From Lachnospiraceae bacterium JC7 (GTDB lineage: Bacteria; Bacillota; Clostridia; Lachnospirales; Lachnospiraceae), in contig ALYD01000007.1 in assembly GCA_000513555.1 (NCBI GenBank), positions 46,332-110,331 of the forward strand: a DNA stretch of 64,000 bases, written 5' to 3'. Below are positions 18,115 through 26,922 of the stretch, piece by piece. Both the position numbers and the translations under genes were made by a program. The notes below the pieces were generated by a model that was not told the DNA's origin, ran no database searches, and saw only the letters and a program-made list of their open reading frames with translations. The stretch's first letter is position 1. Every line of letters begins with the position of its first letter.

Positions 18115-18138
18115 CCATACAGGCTGTGGCCTGTATGG
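18115..18138 (-). terminator. Hairpin between tctC and tctB (possible partial terminator)
   Basis: A perfect 10-bp stem CCATACAGGC (18115-18124) pairs with 18129-18138 around a 4-nt loop. A T-rich stretch follows on the minus strand after about 14 nt. Such a hairpin would give more binding protein than membrane subunits, by attenuation or by protecting the upstream mRNA. Confidence 0.55.
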
Positions 18139-18165
18139 CCGGATATAAATGGGTGTGTGTTTTAA

Positions 18166-19347
18166 TCAGTCGTTCACCTTCATGTTGAGGTACTCTGCTA
18201 TCTCGACTACAGATTCGTACTCTGCATCTCTGATCTTCAGAGAATCTTCAACATTGTGCCACTCGGGAATATGACCTACTGATACAAGGCCTTCATGACA
18301 GTCGGCATTCTGCTGAAGTACTGACATGGCGGTATTTATTTCCTGTACCTTTGCTGCATCCATGCCTGCAGGTCCGTAAACATAATGCTTAACATTCCAG
18401 TAAAGATCTGAAAATCCCTGCTCCTGCATGGTCTTGTAGTTATCACCGAGAGGAGTCTCTGATGGATAGTCTTCGATCTTAAGTCCGTCTCCTGCGATGG
18501 TGGCAAGGACCTTGAGCTTTCCGGCAGCCTCATACTCCTGTGCATTTCCGAGACCTACAAATCCAAGGTCGATGAATCCGCCCGCAAGATTTGTGAGACG
18601 GTCTGACTCTGATGAAGCCTCTACTGAATTGAACTCTACGCCGGTAGATTTCTGAATCTTACCGAACTGGAAGGTGTTGTTTCCGGAGGAAGGCATGCCT
18701 GCATTAAGCTTTCCGGGATTTGCCTTAGCATACTCTATCATTTCGGAAAATGTATCATACGGGGCATTTGCGGGAGCACAGAGGGCGGAGAAACCGTTGT
18801 CATCCAGAGCAGCTATGAGAGTCAGATCTTTCTTTGGATTTACTTCGGAATTACCGGTTACCCACTGGACATTGAGGGCAGCTGTAGCGAGGGTGATGGT
18901 AGAACCGTCGGGGGAAGCATTGGCAACGGTCTGATGACCTACGGTGTTGGAATCGTAATTGGTAACCGTGTTTGTGATTCCGAGATCCTTTGTCATGGCT
19001 TCAGAGAGGTAACGGATGGCAAGGTCCGATCCGCCGCCTGCTTTTCCGGGAACTACCCATGTTATGGTTCCTGAAGGGAATCCCCAGTTGTCGGCTTTAG
19101 CCCCTTCGATATCGGCTTCTGATGCGGACTCAAGAGTTAATGCTTCTCCTGCCGGAGCACTGCCTTCGCTCTTTGTACTGCCATCGGTACTGCTTTCTTC
19201 TGACTTGGTTTCTTCTTTCGCAGCTTCTGTCTTTGCCTCAGTGGCAGACTTTGCTTCTGTTGTTGAATTTGGTGTTGTGCTGCTTCCGCAGGCTGTGAAT
19301 GACAGCATCATAGATGATGCGAGCAGCATGGCTATTGTTTTCTTCAT
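18166..19347 (-). CDS. tctC: TctC-type solute-binding lipoprotein (first copy)
   Basis: Extracytoplasmic receptor of the tripartite tricarboxylate transporter. Lipoprotein signal MKKTIAMLLASSMMLSFTAC with the lipobox Cys at residue 20, then an acidic Ala/Thr/Glu/Ser linker to about residue 80. The binding domain begins with the typical ITWVVPGKAGGGSDLAIR element and includes GKLNAGMPSSGNNTFQF. AGGAG precedes the ATG. It is the first transporter gene, 230 bp downstream of the dehydratase. Confidence 0.92.
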   Translation of the reverse strand: MKKTIAMLLASSMMLSFTACGSSTTPNSTTEAKSATEAKTEAAKEETKSEESSTDGSTKSEGSAPAGEALTLESASEADIEGAKADNWGFPSGTITWVVPGKAGGGSDLAIRYLSEAMTKDLGITNTVTNYDSNTVGHQTVANASPDGSTITLATAALNVQWVTGNSEVNPKKDLTLIAALDDNGFSALCAPANAPYDTFSEMIEYAKANPGKLNAGMPSSGNNTFQFGKIQKSTGVEFNSVEASSESDRLTNLAGGFIDLGFVGLGNAQEYEAAGKLKVLATIAGDGLKIEDYPSETPLGDNYKTMQEQGFSDLYWNVKHYVYGPAGMDAAKVQEINTAMSVLQQNADCHEGLVSVGHIPEWHNVEDSLKIRDAEYESVVEIAEYLNMKVND

Positions 19348-19577
19348 TGTTTTTCTCCTTTATAGAAGGCGCTTTCGCCTTGATTTTGATTTACAGACCG
19401 GAATGTGATAGTTCTCTCATTGAATCAGCTTTTTTAGTTTTTACAATGCTTACACCGGATACTGTCTCAGATGTAGTAGAGTCATATTCATTCAGGTATA
19501 TACTTTTTGTTTAAGCCGGTTACATATCCTTCATACTGATATGGATGATATCTGAGCCTGATGTCTGAGTTTGATAT

Positions 19578-20714
19578 CTATGCCTGATATATGGTTTTTG
19601 ATTCAAGATATCCAAGAGCTTCCAGCTTCGCGAGATCCATTCTCACGGGGATACCCGGGATATCTGTTCTGACGAAGCATTTACCGTCACGTATTTCAGG
19701 AACGTTCAGCATCAGCTCATGTACAGGTTCTGATATGGGAGCGTGGAACTCTATTCTCTCGTTTTCATCATAGAGGCAGCCGAAGTAAGCATTGTAGGCT
19801 GTGCGTCCACCTGACTGGAATTCCCTGCCCTGTTTTCTGCATAGATTCCTTATCTTCAGGAGATCATCTATGCGGGTCATACGCCCAAGAGAAGGCTGGA
19901 GTATATCTACGCCCTTTTCCAGATAAATTTCATACATATATGAGATTCTCATGGATTCTCCGGCGGAAAGCTTCTGCTTCACTCCCATTTCCTTCATCTG
20001 TCTGAGACCGTTAAAATCAGAGGAGTGTATGGGTTCCTCAAACCACTCAAGGTCGTAGGGCTCTGCAAGTTTTGCGAATTTTACAGCATCCTCTACATTC
20101 CAGCGCTGATTGGCGTCCACAGCAAGACCTATGTTGGGACCTATGGCTTTACGGACCTTTTCTATACGTTGCAGATCCCTTTCCATGTTACGGCCTTTAT
20201 CACTTCCCACTTTGAATTTTACGGTAGTGAAGCCCTCAGAAACGTAACGGCACATCTCTTCCACCAGCTCTTCATCCGATAAAAGTATGGATCCGCCGCC
20301 TTTGTAGGCTGAAGCCCAGTCCTTTTCGGCCCCAAGAAAACGATGAATAGGTTTTCCCTCTCTTTGTGCAAGTATATCCAGCATCAAAAGATCAACTGTT
20401 CCCACATTGACAGCCTGTCCGGACTGAAACCCCGCATTTCTTATTTTCCAGTAAAGATCATCTCTCCACTGGTTATAGCTTTTACACTCTCCGTTCAAAA
20501 GCTTTGGGAGCATTTCGTTTACAAAAGAACGTGACACTGTGTAGTGTGCGGTCATCCCTTCCTGATCTGAAAGTTCCAGATAACCCTGCTCGGGTATGAA
20601 CTGTCCGAAGCCTCCGGTGCCGTCCTGAAAGGGTTTCGGCAGTGGAATCGACCGAAAGTTATAGAAGATAGCTTTCGTAAATTGGATCTTATCTTCGTAA
20701 TCAAATGTATCCAT
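19578..20714 (-). CDS. Mandelate racemase/muconate lactonizing enzyme family dehydratase
   Basis: Enolase-superfamily enzyme that abstracts a proton alpha to a carboxylate, usually a sugar-acid dehydratase. The catalytic Lys motif TVKFKVG (KxK) and metal ligands Asp (LAVDANQRW), Glu (EWFEEP) and Glu (LSAGES) are visible, then QPSLGRMT. The strand that carries the general-base His in mandelate racemase reads FQSGGRTAYN, without His, so the substrate class is uncertain. Start at 20714: AGGAGG lies 4 nt before this ATG, while the longer frame from 20735 has no ribosome site. It heads the tct cluster and is divergent from the regulator at 20939. Confidence 0.85.
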   Translation of the reverse strand: MDTFDYEDKIQFTKAIFYNFRSIPLPKPFQDGTGGFGQFIPEQGYLELSDQEGMTAHYTVSRSFVNEMLPKLLNGECKSYNQWRDDLYWKIRNAGFQSGQAVNVGTVDLLMLDILAQREGKPIHRFLGAEKDWASAYKGGGSILLSDEELVEEMCRYVSEGFTTVKFKVGSDKGRNMERDLQRIEKVRKAIGPNIGLAVDANQRWNVEDAVKFAKLAEPYDLEWFEEPIHSSDFNGLRQMKEMGVKQKLSAGESMRISYMYEIYLEKGVDILQPSLGRMTRIDDLLKIRNLCRKQGREFQSGGRTAYNAYFGCLYDENERIEFHAPISEPVHELMLNVPEIRDGKCFVRTDIPGIPVRMDLAKLEALGYLESKTIYQA

Positions 20715-20873
20715 AGGTCCTCCTGAATGAATCATTATTTCATTTAGCAGCAGTATAGCGGAGGGGATTTGTCCATTCTACAAAATATTGCCCAAAACAG
20801 AAAGACTTTATTGTTGAATATCCACAAGTATTTCAGAATTAAATATTATTTATGTTGCAAAAATTCCGTAATC

Positions 20874-20913
20874 ATTTCAAAATGAAATGGTTGTTGTAGA
20901 TAATATTACACAA
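20874..20913. promoter_or_regulatory. Inverted repeats in the divergent promoter region
   Basis: CATTTCA-AAA-TGAAATG (20874-20890, perfect) is followed by an imperfect GTTGTTGTA/TACACAAC repeat (20891-20913). They lie between the dehydratase and the NtrC-like regulator, so they are candidate binding sites for that regulator. Confidence 0.45.
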
Positions 20914-20938
20914 CTGAAAAATTAAAGGTATAAGCATT

Positions 20939-22057
20939 ATGGAATATAAGACAAGTGAGATGGTGCTTCTGCATGAAGATCCCGCAGTGGCAACCTTTGA
21001 TATGATGGAAGAACTTTTTGTGGATCTGAGACCTGAGATACAGAAGGCACGGATGTATGCCAAATCCGACAGCCCGGTTCTTATTGAAGCAAGTGCCGGA
21101 CCTGAGCTTGAGATGCTTGCACAGGCCATCCACAACGGAAGTGACAGAAAGGGTAAGCCCTATGCGGTCATTTCCCTTTCCGGCACCACCAACGAAGAAC
21201 AGAAGCATGTGCTTTTCGGAGATCCGAAGCGGGGGCTTCAGGGGGCTATACTGGACTGTAATCACGGAACGCTGATGATTCAGGGCATTGACAAGCTCAC
21301 ACTCCCCATGCAGTCCCAGCTTGCCAGGGTTTTAAGGACAAAACGTGTCATGAGTCAGGTGAATTTCTCCCAGTACAGATATGTGGATGTCCGTTTTATC
21401 TGCAGCACCTCCAAGAATCTTACAGAACTTAGGAATCAGTTCCTCTTCAGGTCGGATCTTCTCTTTACCCTGAGGGCACTGCGCGTCAGGATTCCCAAGC
21501 TGAAATCGCGACCCTCCGATATAAGGAATATGCTGGAGTTTTATTTTAACGACTTTGACAGGAAATACGGTTCTAAGCATACCCTTACGGAAAATGCATG
21601 GAATACCATTTTGAACTATCCATGGGACAGCAATATACTTCAGCTTTCCGCCTTCTGTGAGAGGATGCTTCTTACAGCCCCGAAGCAGGTGATACATACA
21701 GCCTATGTTAAAGAGCTGTTTTCAGAATTATATGAAAATGATTCCGGAATCTATGACCGCATAGATTCTGAGTCAGATGATAATGTCAGCTTAACCGGCT
21801 CTTATGAGTTTCCTGCGGATTCCAATGCAGGCAACGGGGCTCCTGATGCCGCTCCTGGAGCTTCCAAAGCCGGCAAAAACGGCGAACCTCTTCAGCCCTC
21901 GCTTCTTCCGAAGATACCGGAGAGCAACGATATCTACAGGGATCTCATAGTAGCCTGCCTGAGGCAGAATAACGGAAACAAGAAAGCTACTGCGAAAAAG
22001 CTTGGCATCAGCACAACTACCCTCTGGAGAAAGCTGCAGTATTATCACTTGAACTGA
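20939..22057 (+). CDS. NtrC-family-like regulator with degenerate AAA+ domain and Fis-type HTH
   Basis: A 372-residue protein with the fold order of a sigma-54 activator. The central part VISLSGTTNEEQKHVLFG and LLFTLRALRVRIPKL match AAA+ activators, and the C terminus NGNKKATAKKLGISTTTLWR is a Fis-type HTH. However, the Walker A loop reads EASAGPELE, the GAFTGA position reads KRGLQGA, and Walker B reads GTLMIQGID with the Asp-Glu lost. It should not hydrolyse ATP or contact sigma-54, and may act as a simple DNA-binding repressor or activator. It has no N-terminal sensor domain. Divergent from the dehydratase-tct cluster. AAAGG lies 10 nt before the ATG. Confidence 0.8.
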   Translation: MEYKTSEMVLLHEDPAVATFDMMEELFVDLRPEIQKARMYAKSDSPVLIEASAGPELEMLAQAIHNGSDRKGKPYAVISLSGTTNEEQKHVLFGDPKRGLQGAILDCNHGTLMIQGIDKLTLPMQSQLARVLRTKRVMSQVNFSQYRYVDVRFICSTSKNLTELRNQFLFRSDLLFTLRALRVRIPKLKSRPSDIRNMLEFYFNDFDRKYGSKHTLTENAWNTILNYPWDSNILQLSAFCERMLLTAPKQVIHTAYVKELFSELYENDSGIYDRIDSESDDNVSLTGSYEFPADSNAGNGAPDAAPGASKAGKNGEPLQPSLLPKIPESNDIYRDLIVACLRQNNGNKKATAKKLGISTTTLWRKLQYYHLN

Positions 22058-22124
22058 TAGATTTTGATTTATGCAATAAAGTGAAATTATTTACTGTAAC
22101 AGGGAATGGTTTTTTCAAAAGAAA

Positions 22125-22165
22125 AAGGACATGCCATATCAGAGACTCTGATTTGGCATGTCCTT
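22125..22165. terminator. Bidirectional terminator between converging genes
   Basis: A 20-bp inverted repeat with one mismatch (22125-22144 with 22146-22165) is flanked by T-rich tracts on both strands. It separates the NtrC-like gene from citrate synthase. Confidence 0.88.
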
Positions 22166-22188
22166 ACTTTTATCCTTTATATTTCTTT

Positions 22189-23580
22189 TCAGCTTCTGCT
22201 GTCCATGTCCACGAAGTCGTGCATCTCACCCACATACTTTGTGGCGGGGCGCATGATACGTCCATCGTACATCTTGTTCTCCATGTTGTGGGAAACCCAT
22301 CCTGAGACTCTTGCTATGGCAAAAAGCGGAGTGAAAAGCTCATCAGGTATACCAAGCATGCTGTAGGCAAGACCCGAATAGAAGTCAACATTGGTAGGAA
22401 GGGGCTTTTTCTTTTTCTCCATAAGAACTTCATGGGCAGTATCCTCAAACATCTTGTAGAAATTGAAGATACCGATCATTCCCTTTTCCTGAGCGAGATT
22501 CCTGCAGAGCTCTCTCAGTATCTCCGCACGGGGATCGGACAATGTATATACCGCGTGTCCGAAACCATACAGAAGACCTGAGTGGTCGTAGAGCTTTCCG
22601 TCAAGTATATCCAGTATGACCTTTTTTATCTTTGTCTTGTCACAGTTCATGCCTGTGACAGCCTTTACCTCTTCCATCATCCTGGATACGGAGATATTGG
22701 CACCGCCGTGTCTTGGTCCTTTCAATGCTCCGAGGCTCGCACATATGGCTGAATAAAGGTCTGTGCCAGTTGAACCTACAACGACATCTGTGAAGGTGGA
22801 GTTGTTTCCTCCGCCATGATCCGCATGGATAACCAGCAGGGCATCCAGAAGGTTTGCTTCCTTTTTGGTGAACTGTCCGTCAGGTCTCAGCATGAGAAGG
22901 ATGTTCTCTGCGATGGAATAGTCCTGTCTCGGATAGTGCATGATCAGTGAATCATGATATACCTTATGAAGCTTTGACTGGTATGCGTAGCAGGCAAGGA
23001 CAGGAAGCTTTGCAATGAGATTGAGACCTTTTCTCAGGGTCTCGTAAACGTCGGTGTTATCAGGGTCGTCATCATAGTTGTAAAGCTGAAGTGTCAGTGC
23101 CTGTAAACGGTTCATGAGATTAAGAGAAGGTGATCCCAGAATCTCGTTTATCAGGAAGTTGTCAGGAAGGGAGTATCTGTCAGCAAGACAGCCCTTGAAG
23201 TTTGCTATCTGATTCTTGTTGGGGAGAAATCCGAAAAGAAGGAGAAAGCAGGTTTCCTCGAAGCCGTAGTTGTCTCTTCTGTTTTTGATGAGGTCATGAA
23301 TGCTGTAGCCCCTGTAAAGAAGATCTCCCTCGCAGGGAGTTACTTTTCCGTCCTTATCCTTAACATATCCCACAACGTCCGAAACCTTTGTGAGTCCCAC
23401 AAGTACGCCGGTGCCGTCTTCATTACGAAGTCCCTTTTTAACGTTGTACTTTGAATAAAGCTCTCCGGGTATATCGTTGTGTGTGGAGGACTGACCGAAG
23501 AAACGCGCCAGGATGCTGTCGTCGAAATATAAGGTTCTGATGGTGTCCTTGGATTTTCCCGCTAATGACTGTAGATACAT
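22189..23580 (-). CDS. Citrate synthase family protein
   Basis: Condenses acetyl-CoA with oxaloacetate (or propionyl-CoA for the methylcitrate type). All catalytic elements are visible: His in LVIHADHGGGNNS, His in LLYGFGHAVYTLSDPRA, Asp in TNVDFYSG and the Arg-containing ISVSRMMEE. At 463 residues it is longer than the type I enzyme (about 370), with an N-terminal extension common in Clostridia. GGGGAG precedes the ATG. Monocistronic, with an elaborate inverted repeat 155 bp upstream. Its position in an organic-acid island suggests citrate or tricarboxylate supply. Confidence 0.93.
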   Translation of the reverse strand: MYLQSLAGKSKDTIRTLYFDDSILARFFGQSSTHNDIPGELYSKYNVKKGLRNEDGTGVLVGLTKVSDVVGYVKDKDGKVTPCEGDLLYRGYSIHDLIKNRRDNYGFEETCFLLLFGFLPNKNQIANFKGCLADRYSLPDNFLINEILGSPSLNLMNRLQALTLQLYNYDDDPDNTDVYETLRKGLNLIAKLPVLACYAYQSKLHKVYHDSLIMHYPRQDYSIAENILLMLRPDGQFTKKEANLLDALLVIHADHGGGNNSTFTDVVVGSTGTDLYSAICASLGALKGPRHGGANISVSRMMEEVKAVTGMNCDKTKIKKVILDILDGKLYDHSGLLYGFGHAVYTLSDPRAEILRELCRNLAQEKGMIGIFNFYKMFEDTAHEVLMEKKKKPLPTNVDFYSGLAYSMLGIPDELFTPLFAIARVSGWVSHNMENKMYDGRIMRPATKYVGEMHDFVDMDSRS

Positions 23581-23734
23581 GAATACTCCCCTTTCCTGCC
23601 CTTCGTTACTGTGAACTTAACTGAATTTAAGTTAGTGACATAGATGAAATTTGATATGAATCTGTCCTATAATCAGGATGCAGGCTGTAATTAATTCTTT
23701 GAGGCAGCTCTGTATCATAAAATTAAAGACATTG

Positions 23735-23811
23735 ATAAAAGACACAATACGCATGTCTTTATATATGGGATTATAGACTCGTATAAAGGACATGTCAATT
23801 GTGTCTTTTAT
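23735..23811. promoter_or_regulatory. Nested inverted repeat with repeated AAAGACA motifs upstream of citrate synthase
   Basis: A perfect 14-bp outer stem (23735-23748 with 23798-23811, ending ATTGTGTCTTTTAT) encloses a second imperfect stem (CATGTC-TTTATA with TATAAAGGACATG). The motif A/G-A-A-G-A-C-A or its complement occurs five times, counting one at 23725. It could be an operator array for citrate synthase or a transcript structure. Confidence 0.55.
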
Positions 23812-23845
23812 TCATTGTTGGAATAAGAGTTATGAATTATATAAG

Positions 23846-23875
23846 AAAAAAGTCCACCATCAGGTGAACTTTTTT
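23846..23875 (-). terminator. Terminator overlapping the end of the MscS-like gene
   Basis: Stem AAAAAAGT-CACC with GGTG-ACTTTTTT around ATCA; the last codons of the gene form one arm. The minus strand continues with T residues. Confidence 0.85.
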
Positions 23876-25269
23876 ACTAAAACAATTTCCGTATAGTAGT
23901 GTGTGACAGTTACTCTTATATCATCACTCATGGATAACAGGATGGATTTACTGATCTCTTCCTGTGAAAATTTTTCTGTACTTCCCATATTTTTGATGGA
24001 CCAGAGAAACTCTTTATTTTTATTTTGCTGAAGAGTCTTTACGCCATTATAGATAACCGCATGTAATTTATAGTACAATCCGGATTTTGTTTCATCCTTT
24101 ACCTTGTCTGAGAGGCTCGCCAAAGTCTGATACTGTTTTAAATTGACCTTCATAGGGATATGAATATGAATCCGGCAGACCTGTCCGCTGCCTTCGATAT
24201 ATATACCTGCATTATACTGAAATATCATATCTTTGAACATATTTACAGATTCTTCCACTAAAAGCTGTATCTGCAGGGAAGAACGCTTGTCGATACGCTC
24301 TCTTTTGGTAAAGATGTTTGCAAGATGAAGTGCTGAATCCACCGGATCTGAAGAATCTGAAAAATATAGAGTATCTGTTCTGAAATGACGGAGTCTCGGT
24401 GAAGTTTCATTCTGTTCCTGCCTGGGGGCTTTATCGGTTTTTTCTGTAACAGGCACTGACTGAACCTGGTCTTTCTTCTTATCAATGATATTGAGATAAC
24501 TATAAGGAATTTCGATATGGTTCTGTCTAAATGCTCTGACGACTCTTATATTTATATCTGTTATCGCTACATAGGAGCTTACCACTCTGCTAAGCTGCAG
24601 AGTGGTCTCAAGTATGATGGCACTCTCTGAAAATTTCAGGAAATAAACAGGCCCGGAATCTTCATCTATATTATTTCTGACAACTCCCTGGGTGTATGGG
24701 CTTGCAGCAACGCAGTCTCTGATGATATCCATAGCTTTCTGAACATCCGTATCATAGCTTACTGCAAACTGGAGATGTACGCTTCGGGTCTCTTTTTTAT
24801 AGCTTGTATTATATACGATTTTGGAATTCAACTGACTGTTTGGAACTATGATCCTGATACCGTCATATATCTGCAGTACTGTGTGTCTCAGAGTGATATC
24901 CTCAACTATACCTGTTTCGTATCCGTCAATGATGATACGGTCACCGAGTTCGAAGGGCTTGTTGATACTGATCAGGAATCCGCAAATAAGGTCGGCAATG
25001 ACCGGCTGTGATGCAAAACCGATTACAGCAACGATGAGAGCAGAACTGCCGAGAAGCAGTCTGTGGAAATCATTTTCGGGATTCACTATCGTATAGATAC
25101 GAAAGATACAGATCAAAACTATCAATACTTTTACGAGTTGCGCGAGAAACCGGACATGTAAAGCTGTTGTACGCTTTTTAATCTGTTTGAACATGACAAG
25201 AGAAAGTCCAAAAGCGACTGCACCGATAAAAATCGTAATTAAGATCAGGATAGATGTTTCTTTATTCAT
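23860..25269 (-). CDS. MscS-family mechanosensitive channel with an RsbW/HATPase-like C-terminal domain
   Basis: A membrane channel that opens under tension. Three membrane segments lie within residues 1-110. The pore-lining helix ALIVAVIGFASQPVIADLIC and the beta-domain opening NKPFELGDRIIIDGYETGIV are typical of MscS. Residues ~265-320 form a charged linker. The remaining ~140 residues are unusual: the helix SSLQIQLLVEESVNMFKDMI resembles the N-box helix of RsbW-type ATP-binding domains, but the usual Asn and glycine boxes are not evident. The MscS call is firm; the added domain is inference. It might alternatively be a plain cytoplasmic sensory domain. Confidence 0.85.
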   Translation of the reverse strand: MNKETSILILITIFIGAVAFGLSLVMFKQIKKRTTALHVRFLAQLVKVLIVLICIFRIYTIVNPENDFHRLLLGSSALIVAVIGFASQPVIADLICGFLISINKPFELGDRIIIDGYETGIVEDITLRHTVLQIYDGIRIIVPNSQLNSKIVYNTSYKKETRSVHLQFAVSYDTDVQKAMDIIRDCVAASPYTQGVVRNNIDEDSGPVYFLKFSESAIILETTLQLSRVVSSYVAITDINIRVVRAFRQNHIEIPYSYLNIIDKKKDQVQSVPVTEKTDKAPRQEQNETSPRLRHFRTDTLYFSDSSDPVDSALHLANIFTKRERIDKRSSLQIQLLVEESVNMFKDMIFQYNAGIYIEGSGQVCRIHIHIPMKVNLKQYQTLASLSDKVKDETKSGLYYKLHAVIYNGVKTLQQNKNKEFLWSIKNMGSTEKFSQEEISKSILLSMSDDIRVTVTHYYTEIVLVKKFT

Positions 25270-25612
25270 AAGCGCCCTCTATGATGATCAGAGTGAATCT
25301 GATCATGGGTCCATTTGGCTATTACATATATTTTACCATAAGTTATAACAGTAGTTCTATGAATATCCGATGAATGATAAGACCTGGTATTATGTACCGG
25401 AACCTGTTCCATTAAGTGAATATTTTACACCTTAGACATCTGAAACAGATTATTTAATAACCCTGAAGGGGACAGCATATAAAATGCTGTCCCCTTCAAA
25501 GGTCTTATGTTCAAAAGTATCTGATTGTCTGTTTTATTATGAGGGAAATATCAGTGGTTTTGCCCTCAACATTTTCTGTATTTATATTTATCTGTTTCGC
25601 TTCAAACGAAAA
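25270..25612. other. 343-bp intergenic region with a perfect hairpin
   Basis: A 15-bp perfect stem TGAAGGGGACAGCAT (25464-25478) pairs with 25484-25498 around a 5-nt loop. There is no T run, so it may stabilise the end of the aldolase mRNA. Nothing else was recognised. Confidence 0.5.
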
Positions 25613-26614
25613 TCACTTCAAAGTAGCAGCAACTTCATTCATGAGATCCTCTGAAGGATTCTTTCTGTTCTGCTTTGAAACTTCAATGATGAGCTTGTAA
25701 AGGTCAACCCCCTGCTCTTCTGCAACCTTCTTGAAGGTCTTGTTGAAGCTTGAGTGTGCGCCTGAGATACCCAGTACGAGATCCAGCGGAGTGATAGGAT
25801 TATGGAAGTTGTGCTTTTCCATAGCAGGCTGAAGATCCTTGTCGATGAAATGAAGCATCTTGTAGAGGTCTACGTCCTTCATTTCACCCATGCGCTGCAT
25901 GATACCTACGCATGCCTCTGTAGCGAGGTTTCCTGCACTTCTTGCCATACCCATGAGACCGCAGTCAAGTATATCTGCGCCATTCTCATAAGCGGCGATG
26001 GCATTGGCAGCTGAAAGGCTCAGATTATTGTGGCAGTGGAAGGCAACAGGAATTGAAAGAGCTTCCTTAAGCTTCTTTGTGTACTCGGCAACCTCTGATG
26101 GGATCATGGTTCCTGCTGAATCCATGATGGTGATCTCGTCAAGACCTGCATCCTCAAGCATCTTTGCCTCTTCAACCAGCTCGTCTGCTGTTAAAAGGTA
26201 AGCCTTCATGATGGAGTAGAATGCCTTCATGCCTCTCTTTTTGATGGCCTTTATCGGCTCAACTGCGATGCTTCCGTTTCCGGCTGCAGCACCTACACGA
26301 AGGAATGCCATACCGTTCTCACGTGCGATGTCAATGTTATTCTCTCTGTATCTTGTGGCATTAAGGAACATACCGATCTCGGAACCGCGGTTGAGATACT
26401 TCTGGGCGATGTCGAGGTACTCTTTATCTGTTAATGCATTTGTGAAGCCTGCAACCTCATATGCACCGATTCCACCGGCATTACCGAACTCGATGATAGG
26501 AACATGGCAGGATGTAAGTCCGTCCAGAACCATCTCTGTGATCTCTGCATCAAAGCCCTTACCTACAACATTTGCACCGTCACGTAAAGTACAATCCATC
26601 AATGTAACACTCAT
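25613..26614 (-). CDS. DRE-TIM aldolase/lyase (4-hydroxy-2-oxovalerate aldolase/HMG-CoA lyase family)
   Basis: A 333-residue TIM-barrel metal-dependent lyase. MDCTLRDGANVVGKGF holds the catalytic Arg-Asp of the DRE-TIM group, and AFHCHNNLSLSAANA has the HxH metal ligands as in DmpG/MhpE. GLMGMARSAGNLATEACVG also matches this branch, so retro-aldol cleavage of a 4-hydroxy-2-oxo acid to pyruvate and an aldehyde is the best guess. Start at 26614 (MSVTLMDC) because GGGAGG lies 7 nt before it; the longer frame from 26671 has no ribosome site. Its promoter carries the regulon palindrome and is divergent from the LysR gene. Confidence 0.82.
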   Translation of the reverse strand: MSVTLMDCTLRDGANVVGKGFDAEITEMVLDGLTSCHVPIIEFGNAGGIGAYEVAGFTNALTDKEYLDIAQKYLNRGSEIGMFLNATRYRENNIDIARENGMAFLRVGAAAGNGSIAVEPIKAIKKRGMKAFYSIMKAYLLTADELVEEAKMLEDAGLDEITIMDSAGTMIPSEVAEYTKKLKEALSIPVAFHCHNNLSLSAANAIAAYENGADILDCGLMGMARSAGNLATEACVGIMQRMGEMKDVDLYKMLHFIDKDLQPAMEKHNFHNPITPLDLVLGISGAHSSFNKTFKKVAEEQGVDLYKLIIEVSKQNRKNPSEDLMNEVAATLK

Positions 26615-26786
26615 TTTTTTGCCTCCCGTTTCTGTCCAGTGATCTTTTTTACAGAACGCTGAAACTCTCATAGATTGATGACATAAGCGCCGTAATCTTT
26701 TAGATATTTCAACACTTACATCGATTGATATTTTATGATGCGCAGACCTTGGGCTGACGCATCACCTGTGTCTTTGTTATGGCATT

Positions 26787-26852
26787 ATGGTATCACCGGG
26801 GTATCACAATGTCTAACAGTCAAAAATTTAAATCCCACAACAAAACGTTGTG
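26787..26852 (-). promoter_or_regulatory. LysR-regulon promoter C (aldolase; shared with the divergent lysR gene)
   Basis: Minus strand: palindrome CACAAC-N5-GTTGTG (26836-26852), 20 nt, -35 TAGACA (26810-26815), 17 nt, -10 TACCAT (26787-26792). A TTGTGAT half-site follows the -35. The same layout appears at 31136-31201 and 32766-32831. The palindrome is centred near -64, the usual LysR recognition-site position. Confidence 0.8.
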
Positions 26853-26922
26853 ATTTTTGTAGCGATTGTTGCTTCAGTATGTTAATATGGCTAAAGATTT
26901 AAATTTTAGCTGGAGGCACAAA

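Noticed and set aside
20760..20800. Sigma-54 promoter for the dehydratase gene
   Set aside because: Only a GG-N10-GT match was found on the minus strand, lacking the essential GC, and the neighbouring regulator has lost its sigma-54 contact loop.
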